A stretch of DNA of 35,710 nucleotides from assembly GCA_945869465.1 (NCBI GenBank), contig CAMBPB010000027.1:1-35710 (forward strand), written 5' to 3'. Shown here one piece after another: positions 7,233 to 16,900 of this stretch. A model generated the notes under the pieces. That model made no database searches, was not told the DNA's origin, and saw nothing but the letters and a program-made list of their open reading frames with translations. The first letter of the stretch is position 1, and each line of letters starts with the position of its first letter. The DNA comes from Prosthecobacter debontii. Its GTDB lineage: Bacteria > Verrucomicrobiota > Verrucomicrobiia > Verrucomicrobiales > Akkermansiaceae. A program made the position numbers and the translations under genes.

Positions 7233-7602
7233 TCAGCGCTCGGGAAGCACGGGTGGCGGTGAGGGAACCGGGTTTCCGGCCGGAGGCAACGTCGATCCTT
7301 TGGCCACCAGGTTTTGTTCCAGCATTTGGACTGACAGCAAGCGCTTCTCGAACTTCACCTGCTCCGGGACCACCCGGACCACAGCCGTTACGGTGGCGGA
7401 GTTCGGCGTCGCGGCGTCATCTTTTGGCCGCCTTCCAGTTGAAGGTTTCATAGGCGTTTGGAAGACCGTTTGCGTTGAGTTCCGCGACGAACGGGGCGTG
7501 ATTGTTGTCGCTGGTGGGAAAGGCGCTCGCGATGAAGGTGACCTTCATGATGAGATCGATCCGGGTTTTCGCGACGGCGCTCGGGATTTCCGCGCCACCT
7601 CG
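7233..7602 (-). pseudogene. Frameshifted remnant of an unrecognised gene
   Basis: On the minus strand an open frame from 7602 (just after an in-frame TAG) reads EIPSAVAKTRIDLIMKVTFI and on to YETFNWKAAK, then hits TGA at 7419-7417. Skipping one A in the run AAAA (plus-strand T-run 7422-7425) joins it to a second frame that continues DDAATPNSATVTAVVRVVPE and ends at 7233 with a Pro-rich tail. Codon use looks natural on both sides, so I read this as one gene broken by a single-base insertion and lacking its 5' part. An ATG at 7548 would allow a 43-residue peptide. I do not recognise the family. It occupies most of the 472-base gap between the phosphoesterase and opgG. Confidence 0.45.
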
Positions 7603-7658
7603 CTATTGCCATAGCGGAATGGGCGGGCGATACATTCGGCATTCTACCAGCCCGCCCC

Positions 7659-9260
7659 ATGACACGCCATTCCCGCGCCTTGCTGCCCTCACTCGCCCTG
7701 ATGATTTGCCCCGCCAATGCGCTGCGGGCGGAGGAGTTTTCGTTCGACCAACTGCGCGAAGCAGCCCGCAAACTGGCCGCCGTTCCCCATGCGGCGTCCA
7801 AACTGGAGCTTCATGATTACTGGAAAAACCTGAGCTACGACCAACACCGCGACATTCGTTTCAAGATGGAGTCCGGCTTGTGGGCACAGGAAAAGCTGCT
7901 GTTCTCCATCGATTTCTTCCATCCGGGATGGACCGCAAAAAAAATGGTGGCGCTCCACGAGGTGGCAAACGGCAAATCCGCGCCTCTCAAATTCGACCGA
8001 GGTCTCTTCGACTATGGCAAACAGAAAGTGCCGGCCGGCACCCCTCCGCCACCGGGCTACGCCGGATGGCGGGCGCGCTGTCAGCTGAACTCGAAGGATT
8101 ACATGGACGAGTTCTTGGTGTTTCTCGGCGCGAGTTACTTTCGCGCGATCCCGGCGAACTCGCCCTATGGGTTGTCGGCCCGCGGTTTATCGATCAACAG
8201 CGGCCTGCCCGGCGTGCCCGAAGAGTTTCCCGACTTCACCGCCTTTTACCTCCAGCACCCGGGCAAGGACTCAACGGCCCTCAAGACATGGGCGCTGCTG
8301 GACGGCGACAGCGTGGCGGGCGCCTATCAGTTTACCATCACCCCCGGCGCGGAAACGGTGATGGACATCCAGGCGGAGATCACTCTGCGCCGCCCGCTGC
8401 AACAGCTTGGTCTGGCCCCGTTTTCGTCGATGTTCTGGTTCGGTGAGGGAACCCACCCGAAGCCCGTGGATTTCCGACCGGAAGTCCACGACAGCGATGG
8501 CCTGCTGATGGAATTGGAAAGCGGAAACCTCCACTACCGCCCGCTCGAACACACTCACAACCAGTTCCGCCACTGCGTTTTCTCGCTGGAAAAACCGCGC
8601 TCGTGGAGCCTGATCCAGCGCGACCGCGCGGTTTCGTCCTATCAGGATATCGAGGCCCGCTACCACGCGCGACCAAGCGTGCGAGTGGAGCCGGTGGAGG
8701 GATTCGATCGCGGAAAGCTCCACCTCATCGAGATGCCAACTGCCGATGAGACCAGTGATAATGTGATCCTGCTATGGGATCCCCAGCCTGGTCTCGAAGT
8801 CGGCAAACCGTTCCGTTTCCACTACCGATTGCGGTGGATGCGCGATCCCGCGCCTTCCGGGCTGTTTGCCGTCCGGGCCACCCGCGTCGGCACCCCCGTT
8901 CAAAAGCCGGGTCAACTCCTCATGGCCATCGATTTCGCCAAGCCGCTCCAGCCGCAACCCAAAATCGGCGATCCCAAGTGGGACGACATCTCGGAGTTCA
9001 AACCCGTCGTCACCCTGAACCAGAAAGCCGCCAAACTCATCCACGTCGGGCTCACCGACCTGAGCATGGCCAACGTGGACGACCTGCCCGCCGGACTGGG
9101 CCGCAGCAAGGAACTCCACATGCCACAGGTGCTGCGCGCGTTTTTTGTCATCGAGCCGCCCACGGATCTCAGGCAAATCGACATGACCTGCGAACTCCAG
9201 GACGCCAGCGGCAAGGTGATTTCTGAGCGCTGGGTTTATCTCTGGATGAAGCCGCAATGA
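7659..9260 (+). CDS. opgG: Periplasmic glucan biosynthesis protein OpgG/MdoG
   Basis: A 533-residue protein with a signal peptide (cleavage near ALRAEE) followed by FSFDQLREAARKLAAVPHAA, the opening of MdoG/OpgG proteins. Family landmarks follow: YDQHRDIRFK, FLGASYFRAI, YGLSARGLSINSG, FPDFTAFYL, SMFWFGEGTH, HDSDGL, SLIQRDR and YHARPSVRVEP. The length matches the family (about 510-550). OpgG acts in the periplasm in making the branches of osmoregulated periplasmic glucans, together with the glucosyltransferase OpgH, which is not in this window. The gene is monocistronic here; the Fur regulator starts 92 bases later under its own control region. No clear terminator is visible after it. Confidence 0.93.
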   Translation: MTRHSRALLPSLALMICPANALRAEEFSFDQLREAARKLAAVPHAASKLELHDYWKNLSYDQHRDIRFKMESGLWAQEKLLFSIDFFHPGWTAKKMVALHEVANGKSAPLKFDRGLFDYGKQKVPAGTPPPPGYAGWRARCQLNSKDYMDEFLVFLGASYFRAIPANSPYGLSARGLSINSGLPGVPEEFPDFTAFYLQHPGKDSTALKTWALLDGDSVAGAYQFTITPGAETVMDIQAEITLRRPLQQLGLAPFSSMFWFGEGTHPKPVDFRPEVHDSDGLLMELESGNLHYRPLEHTHNQFRHCVFSLEKPRSWSLIQRDRAVSSYQDIEARYHARPSVRVEPVEGFDRGKLHLIEMPTADETSDNVILLWDPQPGLEVGKPFRFHYRLRWMRDPAPSGLFAVRATRVGTPVQKPGQLLMAIDFAKPLQPQPKIGDPKWDDISEFKPVVTLNQKAAKLIHVGLTDLSMANVDDLPAGLGRSKELHMPQVLRAFFVIEPPTDLRQIDMTCELQDASGKVISERWVYLWMKPQ

Positions 9261-9302
9261 GAGAATTGAAAATCAACGGGTTGTGTTTTTTCAGAGTGAT
9301 AA

Positions 9303-9339
9303 TTAGAATAATTCTTGATCTTGATTGGAACGATTCTAA
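9303..9339 (+). promoter_or_regulatory. Two Per/Fur-box-like palindromes upstream of the regulator and suf genes
   Basis: TTAGAATAATTCTTG (9303-9317) and TTGGAACGATTCTAA (9325-9339) each fit the 7-1-7 layout of Per/Fur boxes with five of seven arm positions paired. Their centres are 22 bases apart, about two helical turns, and the outer arms TTAGAAT and ATTCTAA form a perfect pair. They end 12 bases before the ATG at 9352. A Fur-family protein is encoded directly downstream, so autoregulation and control of suf is the likely role. No binding data; inferred from layout. Confidence 0.6.
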
Positions 9340-9351
9340 ATTCCTGCCGTC

Positions 9352-9780
9352 ATGGTCAGCAAAACTCCAGATCACATCATGTCGGCGGCGATTCCCGAGG
9401 AAATCGCCGGCCTGAGAATGACGCGGCAGCGGCAGGAGATTTACCGCCTCCTGATCGAGCAGCGCAACCACCCGACCGCGAACGAGGTCTTCATGCGGGC
9501 AAAGGACAGGTTGCCGAACATTTCGCTGGCCACCGTTTACAACTGTCTCGAAGCGCTGGTGCAACACGGCATCATCCGGCAGGTGAATTTCGAACGCGAA
9601 TCGTCCCGCTACTGCCCGAACCTCCGGGAACATGCCCATTTTCATGACGCGGTGTCCGGGGTCATCCACGACATCGATTTCAAACCCGGCGGCAATCTGG
9701 CCGACGTGCTCGAACTCCCGCCCGGCGTCGTGATCGAGGACGTCGAAATCACCCTGCGCGGCAAACTTACCGTCCAATAG
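9352..9780 (+). CDS. Fur-family transcriptional regulator, atypical (lacks the CxxC zinc site)
   Basis: A 142-residue protein with the winged-helix domain of Fur proteins: [20 protein letters not shown] (21-40), then HPTANEVF and [20 protein letters not shown]. The hinge keeps RYCPN and HAHFH (His94, 96, 98). The structural-zinc CxxC that normally follows is replaced by DAVS (99-102), and in the last strand the usual His and Cys are Val131 and Lys/Leu138-139. The protein may still use His40, His94/96/98 and nearby acidic groups for metal, or sense something else; Cys65 and Cys88 are its only cysteines. It lies 31 bases before sufC, so it very probably controls the suf genes. An alternative ATG at 9379 would leave more space after the boxes. 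Confidence 0.85.
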   Translation: MVSKTPDHIMSAAIPEEIAGLRMTRQRQEIYRLLIEQRNHPTANEVFMRAKDRLPNISLATVYNCLEALVQHGIIRQVNFERESSRYCPNLREHAHFHDAVSGVIHDIDFKPGGNLADVLELPPGVVIEDVEITLRGKLTVQ

Positions 9781-9811
9781 TTTCAAATTCACCATTTTCT
9801 TTCCCCACAAC

Positions 9812-10564
9812 ATGAGCCTGCATATCCAAGACCTCCACGCCACTCTCGAAGATGGCACCGAAATCCTCAAGGGAGTCACCCTCGACATCCCGCAAGGTGA
9901 AGTCCACGCCATCATGGGCCCTAACGGCTCAGGCAAGTCCACTCTTTCCAAGGTGATCGCCGGCAATGAAGGCTACGTGGTCACCGCCGGCACCGTCACC
10001 CTCGATGGCGCGGAAATCTTCGGCATGTCCACTGACGAACGCTCGCGCGCGGGCATCTTCCTAGCCTTCCAATATCCATCGGAGGTGCCCGGGGTTTCAA
10101 ACGCCAACTTCATCCGCGCCGCACTCCAGGCCCGCCTGCCAAAGGGCGTCGATATCGATGCCGTGGCCTACTACAAGAATCTCTATGCGAAAATGGACCT
10201 GCTTGAGATGGACCGCAAATTCACCGCCCGCGCCGTGAACGAGGGCTTTTCCGGCGGCGAGAAGAAACGCAATGAAATCCTCCAGATGATGATGCTCGAA
10301 CCGAAATACTGCATCCTCGATGAAACCGACTCCGGCCTCGACATCGACGCCCTCAAGATCGTTGCCAAAGGTGTCAACGCCATGCGCTCGCCCGAGCGCG
10401 GGATGCTGCTCATCACTCACTATCAGCGCCTGCTCGACTACATCAAGCCGGACCACGTCCATGTGATGGCCGAGGGCCGCATCGTTCGCTCCGGCGGCCC
10501 CGAACTCGCCCATGAACTCGAGAAATACGGCTACGATTTCCTCAAGGAGGCTGCATTCGCCTGA
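9812..10564 (+). CDS. sufC: Fe-S cluster assembly ATPase SufC
   Basis: A 250-residue ABC-type ATPase. Walker A is GPNGSGKS (36-43), the Q-loop is FQYPSEVPG, the signature is FSGGEKKR, Walker B is [13 protein letters not shown], and the switch His is in [14 protein letters not shown] with the [10 protein letters not shown] signature is diagnostic for SufC rather than a transporter subunit. SufC binds SufB and SufD in the cytoplasm, and its ATPase cycle drives the scaffold change needed to build Fe-S clusters. It is the first structural gene after the Fur-like regulator and 37 bases before sufB. No SufS or SufE/SufU gene is visible in the window, so the cysteine desulfurase must lie elsewhere. 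Confidence 0.97.
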   Translation: MSLHIQDLHATLEDGTEILKGVTLDIPQGEVHAIMGPNGSGKSTLSKVIAGNEGYVVTAGTVTLDGAEIFGMSTDERSRAGIFLAFQYPSEVPGVSNANFIRAALQARLPKGVDIDAVAYYKNLYAKMDLLEMDRKFTARAVNEGFSGGEKKRNEILQMMMLEPKYCILDETDSGLDIDALKIVAKGVNAMRSPERGMLLITHYQRLLDYIKPDHVHVMAEGRIVRSGGPELAHELEKYGYDFLKEAAFA

Positions 10565-10565
10565 A

Positions 10566-10581
10566 GAGATTTTCAAATCTC
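10566..10581. repeat. Short AT-rich hairpin between sufC and sufB
   Basis: GAGATTT-TC-AAATCTC is a perfect 7-bp stem with a 2-nt loop in the 37-base spacer. It is weak, AT-rich in a GC-rich setting, and has no T-run. A similar CAGATTT-CAGATTT word lies in the gap before the membrane protein gene at 28153, so such spacers may share an origin. Confidence 0.45.
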
Positions 10582-10601
10582 AAACCTAATATTCCAATCA
10601 T

Positions 10602-12041
10602 ATGTCTTACCAAGACGCCACCGCCACTCTCGATCTGGAAACCCGCGAGGCGATCGACATCGACCGCTCCAAGGGGGATTTCACCTTTCCGGAGCGCAAC
10701 AAGTTCGATGCCGGCCGCGGACTGACCGATAAAACCGTCGATTACATTTGCGACGTCAAAAACGATCCGGACTGGGTTCGTGAATTCCGCCACAAGGCGC
10801 TCAAGGTGTTCCGGGACAAGCCGATGCCCACCAACTGGGCGACCAAGGATCTGGAAAACATCGATTTCGATGTCATCCGTTACTATCTATCCGACGGAGA
10901 GAAGCCGAAGCGCTCGTGGGCCGATGTGCCAGCGGACGTGCTGGAAACCTTCGAACGCCTAGGCATTCCGCAGCAGGAACGGGCCTTTCTGGCAGGCGTC
11001 GAGGCGCAGTTCGACTCCGAGGCCGCCTACTCCAACGTCAAGGAGGAGCTCACCAAACAAGGTGTCATCTTCTGCAACTCCACCGAAGGGCTGAAGGAGC
11101 ATGAGGCGATTTTCCGCCCATGGTTCGGCAAGGTCATCCCCACCGGCGATAACAAATTCTCCGCTCTCAACAGCGCCGTGTTCTCTGGCGGCTCGTTCAT
11201 CTACATACCGAAGGGCGTGAAGCTGAAACAACCGTTGCAAGCCTACTTCCGCATCAACTCGGAAAACTTCGGCCAGTTCGAGCGCACGCTCATCATCGCC
11301 GACGAAGGCTCGGAAGTGATGTATATGGAAGGCTGCACGGCGCCGAAATTCGAGACCGCCACCCTGCATTCCGCCGTCGTGGAACTCGTCGCCCTCAAGG
11401 GTGCGAAGATCCAATACGTCACCGTGCAGAACTGGAGCAGCAATGTCTTCAACCTTGTCACCAAGCGCGGCCTCGCCATGGAAGACGCGGAAGTGCGCTG
11501 GATCGATTGCAACATCGGTTCGCGCCTGACGATGAAATACCCCGGCGTCATCATGAAGGGCGAGCGTGCCCGTGGAGAAGTCATCTCCATCGCGCTCGCC
11601 AACACCGGCCAGCACCAGGACACCGGCGCCAAGATGATCCACGCCGCTAACAACACCACCTCCAACGTGGTTTCCAAATCCATTTCCGTAGGCGAGGGCC
11701 GCTCCACCTACCGCGGCCAGGTCTTCATTCCCAAACACCTCAAGGGTTGCCGGAACAACACCGAGTGCGACGCGCTGCTCATCAATTCCAACTCCCGCAC
11801 CGACACCTATCCGGCCATCACAGTGAAGGGCAACCGCCACGCCACCCAGCACGAGGCCTCCGTCTCACAGGTGTCCGAGGACATGCTCTTCTACATGCAG
11901 CAACGCGGTCTCAACCAAGGCCAGGCCATGTCCCTTGCGGTCAATGGCTTCATCAACGATCTCGTCCGCGAGTTCCCGATGGAATACTCCGTGGAACTCA
12001 AGCGATTGATCGATCTTGAGATGGAAGGGTCGGTCGGCTGA
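10602..12041 (+). CDS. sufB: Fe-S cluster assembly scaffold protein SufB
   Basis: A 479-residue protein, the usual SufB length. Landmarks include [18 protein letters not shown] near the N-terminus, [38 protein letters not shown], the TECDALLI site (Cys389) and HEASVSQV (His417), and it ends with the family tail [23 protein letters not shown] split over two blocks. Cys389 lies in the position of the Cys that works with a SufD His in cluster assembly at the B-D interface. SufB forms the SufBC2D complex with the flanking gene products and holds the nascent cluster in the cytoplasm. The gene is co-directional with sufC and sufD, 76 bases before sufD, and almost all of that spacer is a 9-bp tandem repeat. 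Confidence 0.97.
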   Translation: MSYQDATATLDLETREAIDIDRSKGDFTFPERNKFDAGRGLTDKTVDYICDVKNDPDWVREFRHKALKVFRDKPMPTNWATKDLENIDFDVIRYYLSDGEKPKRSWADVPADVLETFERLGIPQQERAFLAGVEAQFDSEAAYSNVKEELTKQGVIFCNSTEGLKEHEAIFRPWFGKVIPTGDNKFSALNSAVFSGGSFIYIPKGVKLKQPLQAYFRINSENFGQFERTLIIADEGSEVMYMEGCTAPKFETATLHSAVVELVALKGAKIQYVTVQNWSSNVFNLVTKRGLAMEDAEVRWIDCNIGSRLTMKYPGVIMKGERARGEVISIALANTGQHQDTGAKMIHAANNTTSNVVSKSISVGEGRSTYRGQVFIPKHLKGCRNNTECDALLINSNSRTDTYPAITVKGNRHATQHEASVSQVSEDMLFYMQQRGLNQGQAMSLAVNGFINDLVREFPMEYSVELKRLIDLEMEGSVG

Positions 12042-12055
12042 TCAAGGATTTTCCG

Positions 12056-12117
12056 TATGGGACCTATGGGATCTATAGGACCTACGGGACTTATAGGACT
12101 TATAGGACTTATATAAC
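12056..12117 (+). repeat. 9-bp tandem repeat ending at the sufD start codon
   Basis: Six units of nine bases run from 12056 to 12109: TATGGGACC, TATGGGATC, TATAGGACC, TACGGGACT, TATAGGACT, TATAGGACT, then TATATAAC and the ATG of sufD. Every unit contains GGGA or AGGA, so each copy is a potential ribosome-binding site; the last AGGA is 10 bases from the ATG. The downstream units are the most alike, as expected for recent slippage. This fills nearly the whole sufB-sufD gap. Confidence 0.9.
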
Positions 12118-13404
12118 ATGACCACCACCGCACCTCAGACCCCCGCCATTTTCCCCGCCTGGTTCGCCGCACGGCAGCATGAGGCGTGGGAACGCTACCT
12201 AGCCACGCCCGCGCCGAAACGTGGCGATGAAACGTGGCGCTTCTCCAATCTCAAGCAACTGGATTTCGCAGGCTTTGTGAGGGGCGCGGACGTCTCGCCC
12301 ACCCAGGCCGCCGATCTCATTTCCCGCTCGTCCGGCCTCGAAAACACCGTCGCGAAGTTTGTTTTTGTGAATGACGAGCTGGCACATTCCGAATCCAAGC
12401 TTCCGAAAGGCGTGATCTGCCTGCCACTTGCGGAGGCGCTCGTCTCCCACAGCGATCTCGTTGCGGCGCATTTCATGCAACAGGAAACACGTCTCGGCTC
12501 CGCCAAATTCGCGGCACTGCACGAGGCGTCGGTTTCCAACGGCCTCTTCATCCACATCGGCGACAACGTGGAAATCGAAGGGACCATCGAGGTCCATCAC
12601 TGGATCTCCGGATCCAACGTTCTGATTTTTCCGCACACCCTGGTGGTCACCGGGAAAAACTCGAAAGTCCGCGTGATCGATATTTTCCGCTCGGCGGACG
12701 ACATTAGCCCCGGCGTTGCGATCGCCTTCAACGATCTATCCGCCGGTCCCAACTCGCAACTCGACTACGTGGCCATCCAGGCTTTCAATGAAGTCACGCG
12801 CGTGATTCAGATCAACGAGACCTCGACCGCCCGCGACTCTTCGGCGAAAGGTTTCGTCCTCAACACCGGCGCATCATGGGCCCGCAACGAATCGCTGTCC
12901 CGCCTCGAAGGCGCCGGCTCGCGCTCGGACATGCTCTCGGTTTCCGTCCCGGCCCGCGAACAGGAATACGACCAGCGCACCTTCCAACACCACGTTTCCG
13001 AAGGCGCCTACTCCGATCTGCTATACAAGAACTCGCTCTACGACAACTCGAAGACCATCTTCTCCGGCCTCATCTTCGTGGACAGGAACGCGCATCACAC
13101 CGATGCCTATCAGACCTGCCGCAACCTGCTGATGAGCGATACCTGCGAGGCCAACTCGATGCCCGGCCTGGAAATCAATGCCGACCAGGTGAAATGTTCG
13201 CATGGCAGCACCTCCTCGCAGATCCACGACGAGGAAATCTTCTATCTGCGCGCCCGCGGCATCGATCCCGTCAGTGCCCGCCAACTCATCGCCCGCGGCT
13301 TCTCGGTCCAAGTGGTGGAACGCCTCGGCGACGACGCCACCGAGGAACTGATCCTCCAGTTCATCGATGACAAGTTCGCCCACATCGACACGACTGACCC
13401 GTGA
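12118..13404 (+). CDS. sufD: Fe-S cluster assembly protein SufD
   Basis: A 428-residue protein with the SufB/SufD beta-helix core. N-terminal ETWRFSNLKQLDF is typical of SufD, and the C-terminal part holds NSLYDNSKTIFSGLIFVDR, LEINADQVKCSHGST (Cys360, His362) and RARGIDPVSARQLIARGF. The CSH motif carries the His thought to act with the SufB Cys at the assembly interface. The product is the third partner of the cytoplasmic SufBCD complex. The start is set by the ATG right after the 9-bp repeat, so its translation probably depends on the AGGA words in that repeat. It is the last recognisable gene of the unit; no strong terminator follows. Confidence 0.95.
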   Translation: MTTTAPQTPAIFPAWFAARQHEAWERYLATPAPKRGDETWRFSNLKQLDFAGFVRGADVSPTQAADLISRSSGLENTVAKFVFVNDELAHSESKLPKGVICLPLAEALVSHSDLVAAHFMQQETRLGSAKFAALHEASVSNGLFIHIGDNVEIEGTIEVHHWISGSNVLIFPHTLVVTGKNSKVRVIDIFRSADDISPGVAIAFNDLSAGPNSQLDYVAIQAFNEVTRVIQINETSTARDSSAKGFVLNTGASWARNESLSRLEGAGSRSDMLSVSVPAREQEYDQRTFQHHVSEGAYSDLLYKNSLYDNSKTIFSGLIFVDRNAHHTDAYQTCRNLLMSDTCEANSMPGLEINADQVKCSHGSTSSQIHDEEIFYLRARGIDPVSARQLIARGFSVQVVERLGDDATEELILQFIDDKFAHIDTTDP

Positions 13405-13921
13405 GGAAGTCATCGTAATCTGGCAGAGTTGCGGTGAGCCGATGAAAAAACTCCTGCGCCTGCTGCCCGCATGGAACCCGGCCGCGCGCCTCCGCCATTC
13501 CGGACATCGAGAATCTCAAACGGCCGATTTCGATAGGTGCCCGATACATGGTCCAACGGTTCCTGCCGTTGAGATCGACCAATGGATCGATGGGCTTGGT
13601 GCCGCCATGTCAACTTATGCGACCGACATCGCGGCCTACGTGGTCGAGGGCTGCAACGCTCGCTGCGGCTGGGAACCCGTCGCGGCTTATCAGCCGGGCG
13701 TGCCAGAGCAGTTGCTCGTTTCCGACACGGTCTCCGTCAGGTTCGCCTCCCGGTGTTTCCTGTGGTTGCGCGTGACGCTATCGAGGTGGATTGGAGTCCG
13801 CCACTCCTTGGGCTGAAGACGGTTGGGGGTGGGGCGGGGTCCACTCGGACCTGGCGCTCCACCCCCGGGTTCCCTCTCCTGTCTGGAGAAAGTGTTAGCC
13901 TGCGGCGAGCGGTGGCAGGCG
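13405..13921. other. 517-base gap after sufD without a supported gene
   Basis: Both strands have open frames, none convincing. On the minus strand, directly after an in-frame stop, a short frame around 13610-13480 reads PIDPLVDLNGRNRWTMYRAP and looks protein-like, but I cannot place it and it runs into sufD with no end signal. At 13825-13832 and 13859-13866 GGGGGTGG and CCACCCCC can pair across a 26-base loop. No transfer RNA or repeat was recognised. Confidence 0.4.
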
Positions 13922-16900
13922 TTACGCGTCGAGCCGGAGTGCGGCTTTCTGAGCGGCGGATTTGGCTTCGGTGCCGGTTTTGGTGTCGTCCGACGCGGTG
14001 AGGCGCATGCCGACGGGTTTGGAGACGCCGAACTCCTCCATGGTCACGCCATACATCACATCGGCGCGTGCCATCGTGCGTTTGGAGTGGGTGACGATGA
14101 TGAACTGCGAGCGGTCGATGAAGCGGTCGAGCACTTTCACGAAGCGGTTGATGTTGGATTCGTCGAGCGGGGCGTCGAGTTCGTCGAGCACGCAGAAGGG
14201 GCTGGGCTTGATCATGTAGATCGAGAACAGCAGTGCGACGGCGGTCATCGAGCGCTCGCCACCGGATAGAAGGGTGATCGATTGCAACTTCTTGCCGGGC
14301 GGCTTGGCGGTGACTTCAATGCCGGATTCGAGCGGATCGCTCTCGTCGAGCAGCATGAGGTCGGCCTCGCCTTTTTCGCCGAAGAGTTCCTTGAACATTT
14401 CGCGGAAGTTGATGCGCACCTGGGCGAAGGTTTCGGAGAACAGGCGGCGGGTTTCGGTGTTGATGCGCTCGATGACTTCCAGTAGTTCGGCCTTCGAGGT
14501 GACGAGGTCGTCGTGCTGGTTCTTGAGGAAATTGTAACGTTCCTCGAGTTCTTCGAACTCCTCGATGGCGTCGAGGTTGACCGGTCCCATCGCATCGAGG
14601 CGGCGCTTGATGTCGGTGACGATGGACTCGACGAAACTCCAGTCCGGCTCTCCGGTCATCTCGCCTGGAATTTCCATGTCGTCGGAGCCGGTGCCATCGA
14701 CGACCATGGTGGGCATTTCGTCGTCGTCGGAGTTTTCGCCGGACTCCTCGCCGGCAACGATCACCTGGCGGCCACTGCGGGATTGCAGGGCTTTTTGCGA
14801 GGCGATGCTGGCGAGCAGGGCGTGGGCGTCCGGTTGGAAATTGGACAGATCGATCTGATAGCGTTCCTGGATCGAGTTGGTGAGGTTTTCGAGGCGGAGG
14901 TCGAGTTTGGTGGCGGCGATTTCCTCGCGGCCCTTTTGTTCGGCGACCTTGGCGTGATCGCGGCGCACGGCGGCGAGCTGGGTTTCGGCGGTTTCGATCG
15001 CCTCGAGCAGCACGGCGCGGCCGGCGGCGCGGGAGTTGATTTCCACCTGCAAGTCCTCGACTTCGAGGCGGTGGGTTTCGCATTCCTCGGCGAGGCGCGA
15101 GTTTTCGCCGATGGCGGCTTCGATGCGCTGGGTGAACGCTTCGATTTCCGTCTCGCGGCGGATGCTGACCTCGCGCAGTTCCGAGAGGCGGGCCTCCATC
15201 GGTTTTTGTTGCTCCTCGGCGGATTGTTTGGCGCGGCGTTCGACGGCGAGTTCGGTGCGCAGTTCGTTGAGGGCGGCGCTGAGATCCTGTTCGCGGTGGA
15301 CGGCGGCGTCGGATTCGGATTGCAGGCGGCGGCCTTCGTTTTCGAGGGATTCGAGGCGGTCGCGGGATGAGGCGAGCTCGCCTTCGAGGTGTTCGCGGCC
15401 TTCGGCGGCGGCGCGTTCGCGGTTGTCGAGTTCGCCGCGTTCCCAGCGCACGTTTTCGGCCTTGGTCTCGAAGTTTTCGACTTCGCGGGTGGCCAGGCTG
15501 AGCTGGCCTTGCAGGGTCGAGAGTTCGACTTTCTGGCGTTGCAGGCGTTCGCGGGAGATCTCGACTTCCTCGCGCAGGCGTTCGAGGTTGGCCTCGAGTT
15601 CGGTTACCCGGTTGCGGGCGGCCTCATCGGCATCTGCGAGAGAGGAAACCTCGGCTTCGAGTGAGCGGGCTTCGTTGCGCAATTCGAGCACCGAGGTCGA
15701 GCCCTCGGCGGTCGCGCCGCCGCGGAGCATGCCTTCGCCGCTGAGCATGACGCCGGCGAGGGTGACGAAGGTCACGCCGGGATGGTTCGCGCGGAGCCGC
15801 AGAGCGGTGGATAGATTCGGAACGATCAACACGCGCTCCAGCAAACGTTCGATCACGCCGGAGATGCGTTTGTCGGACTTGATGCGGTCGAGGGCCCACG
15901 CGGTGGCGCCTTCCGGCAACGCTTCCATCTGGGTGCCGGCGGAGTGCGGGACGAAGGTCTCGGGAAGGATGGCGGCGACGCCGAGTTGCTTTTCGGTGAG
16001 GCGGCTGATGATGGCTTCGGCGGCGGCCTGGTCGTGGACGAGCACGGCGTGCACATGGGTGCCAAGTGCGGCTTCGATGGCGCGGGCGCAACTGTTATCG
16101 GCTTCGATGAACGAGGCGAGCGCGCCGTGGATTCCGGGTGTGAATTGATCCGGATTGCCAAGGCCCTTGAGCACGTTTTGCGTGCCTTTTTCGAAACCTT
16201 CGCCGCTTTCCACCAACTGGCGGACCGCTTGGAAACGCGCGGAGCGTTGGGCGAGAATCCGATTGGACTCGATGGCGGCGGTGCGGGCCGCGTCGAGGTC
16301 GCCGCGGGTGTGCTGATAGGCGCGCTCGGCGCATTGGAAGGATTCCTCAAGTTCGGCGAGTTGCGAGCCGGTGGTCTCCACCTCGCCGGCGATGCGTGCC
16401 TGTTCGGCGCGGAATTCCTCGAGTTCGAGGCGGAGGCGTTGTTCCTCGTCGGCGAGCTGACGGTTGCGTTCGCGGGTGCCTTCAAGCTGGGCGAGGGCGC
16501 TTTCGATCTTCGCCTGCATGGTGGCGATGAGCGTCTGGGTGCGGTTCGCCTCGCCGCGGGTTTCGCGCAGGGCGGACTCGATGCGTTCGCGTTCCTCGCG
16601 GGTGCCTTTGCTGCGGTTTTCGGCTGCGGCGAGCTGGATTTCCTTCTCCGCGATGAGGCGATTCAACTGGTCGAGCGACTCGTTGGCGGCGATGAAATCG
16701 AATTCCTGTTGGGCGAGTTTCTCGCGGGTCGAGTAGATGTCCTCGTGATTCTGGCGGATGCGGGATTCGAGTTCCGCCTTGCGTTCCTCGTTGAAGGCCA
16801 TCCGGCCTTGCGCGGAGTTCAGCGCGTTTTTGTGTTCGTTGGAACGATGGCGGAGTTCGGCCAATTCGCCTTCGAAGGTGCGGGCGGCGGCGCGGGTTTC

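Noticed and set aside
9241..9302. Possible terminator after opgG (T-run near 9285-9291)
   Set aside because: The T-run has no stable G+C-rich stem in front of it.
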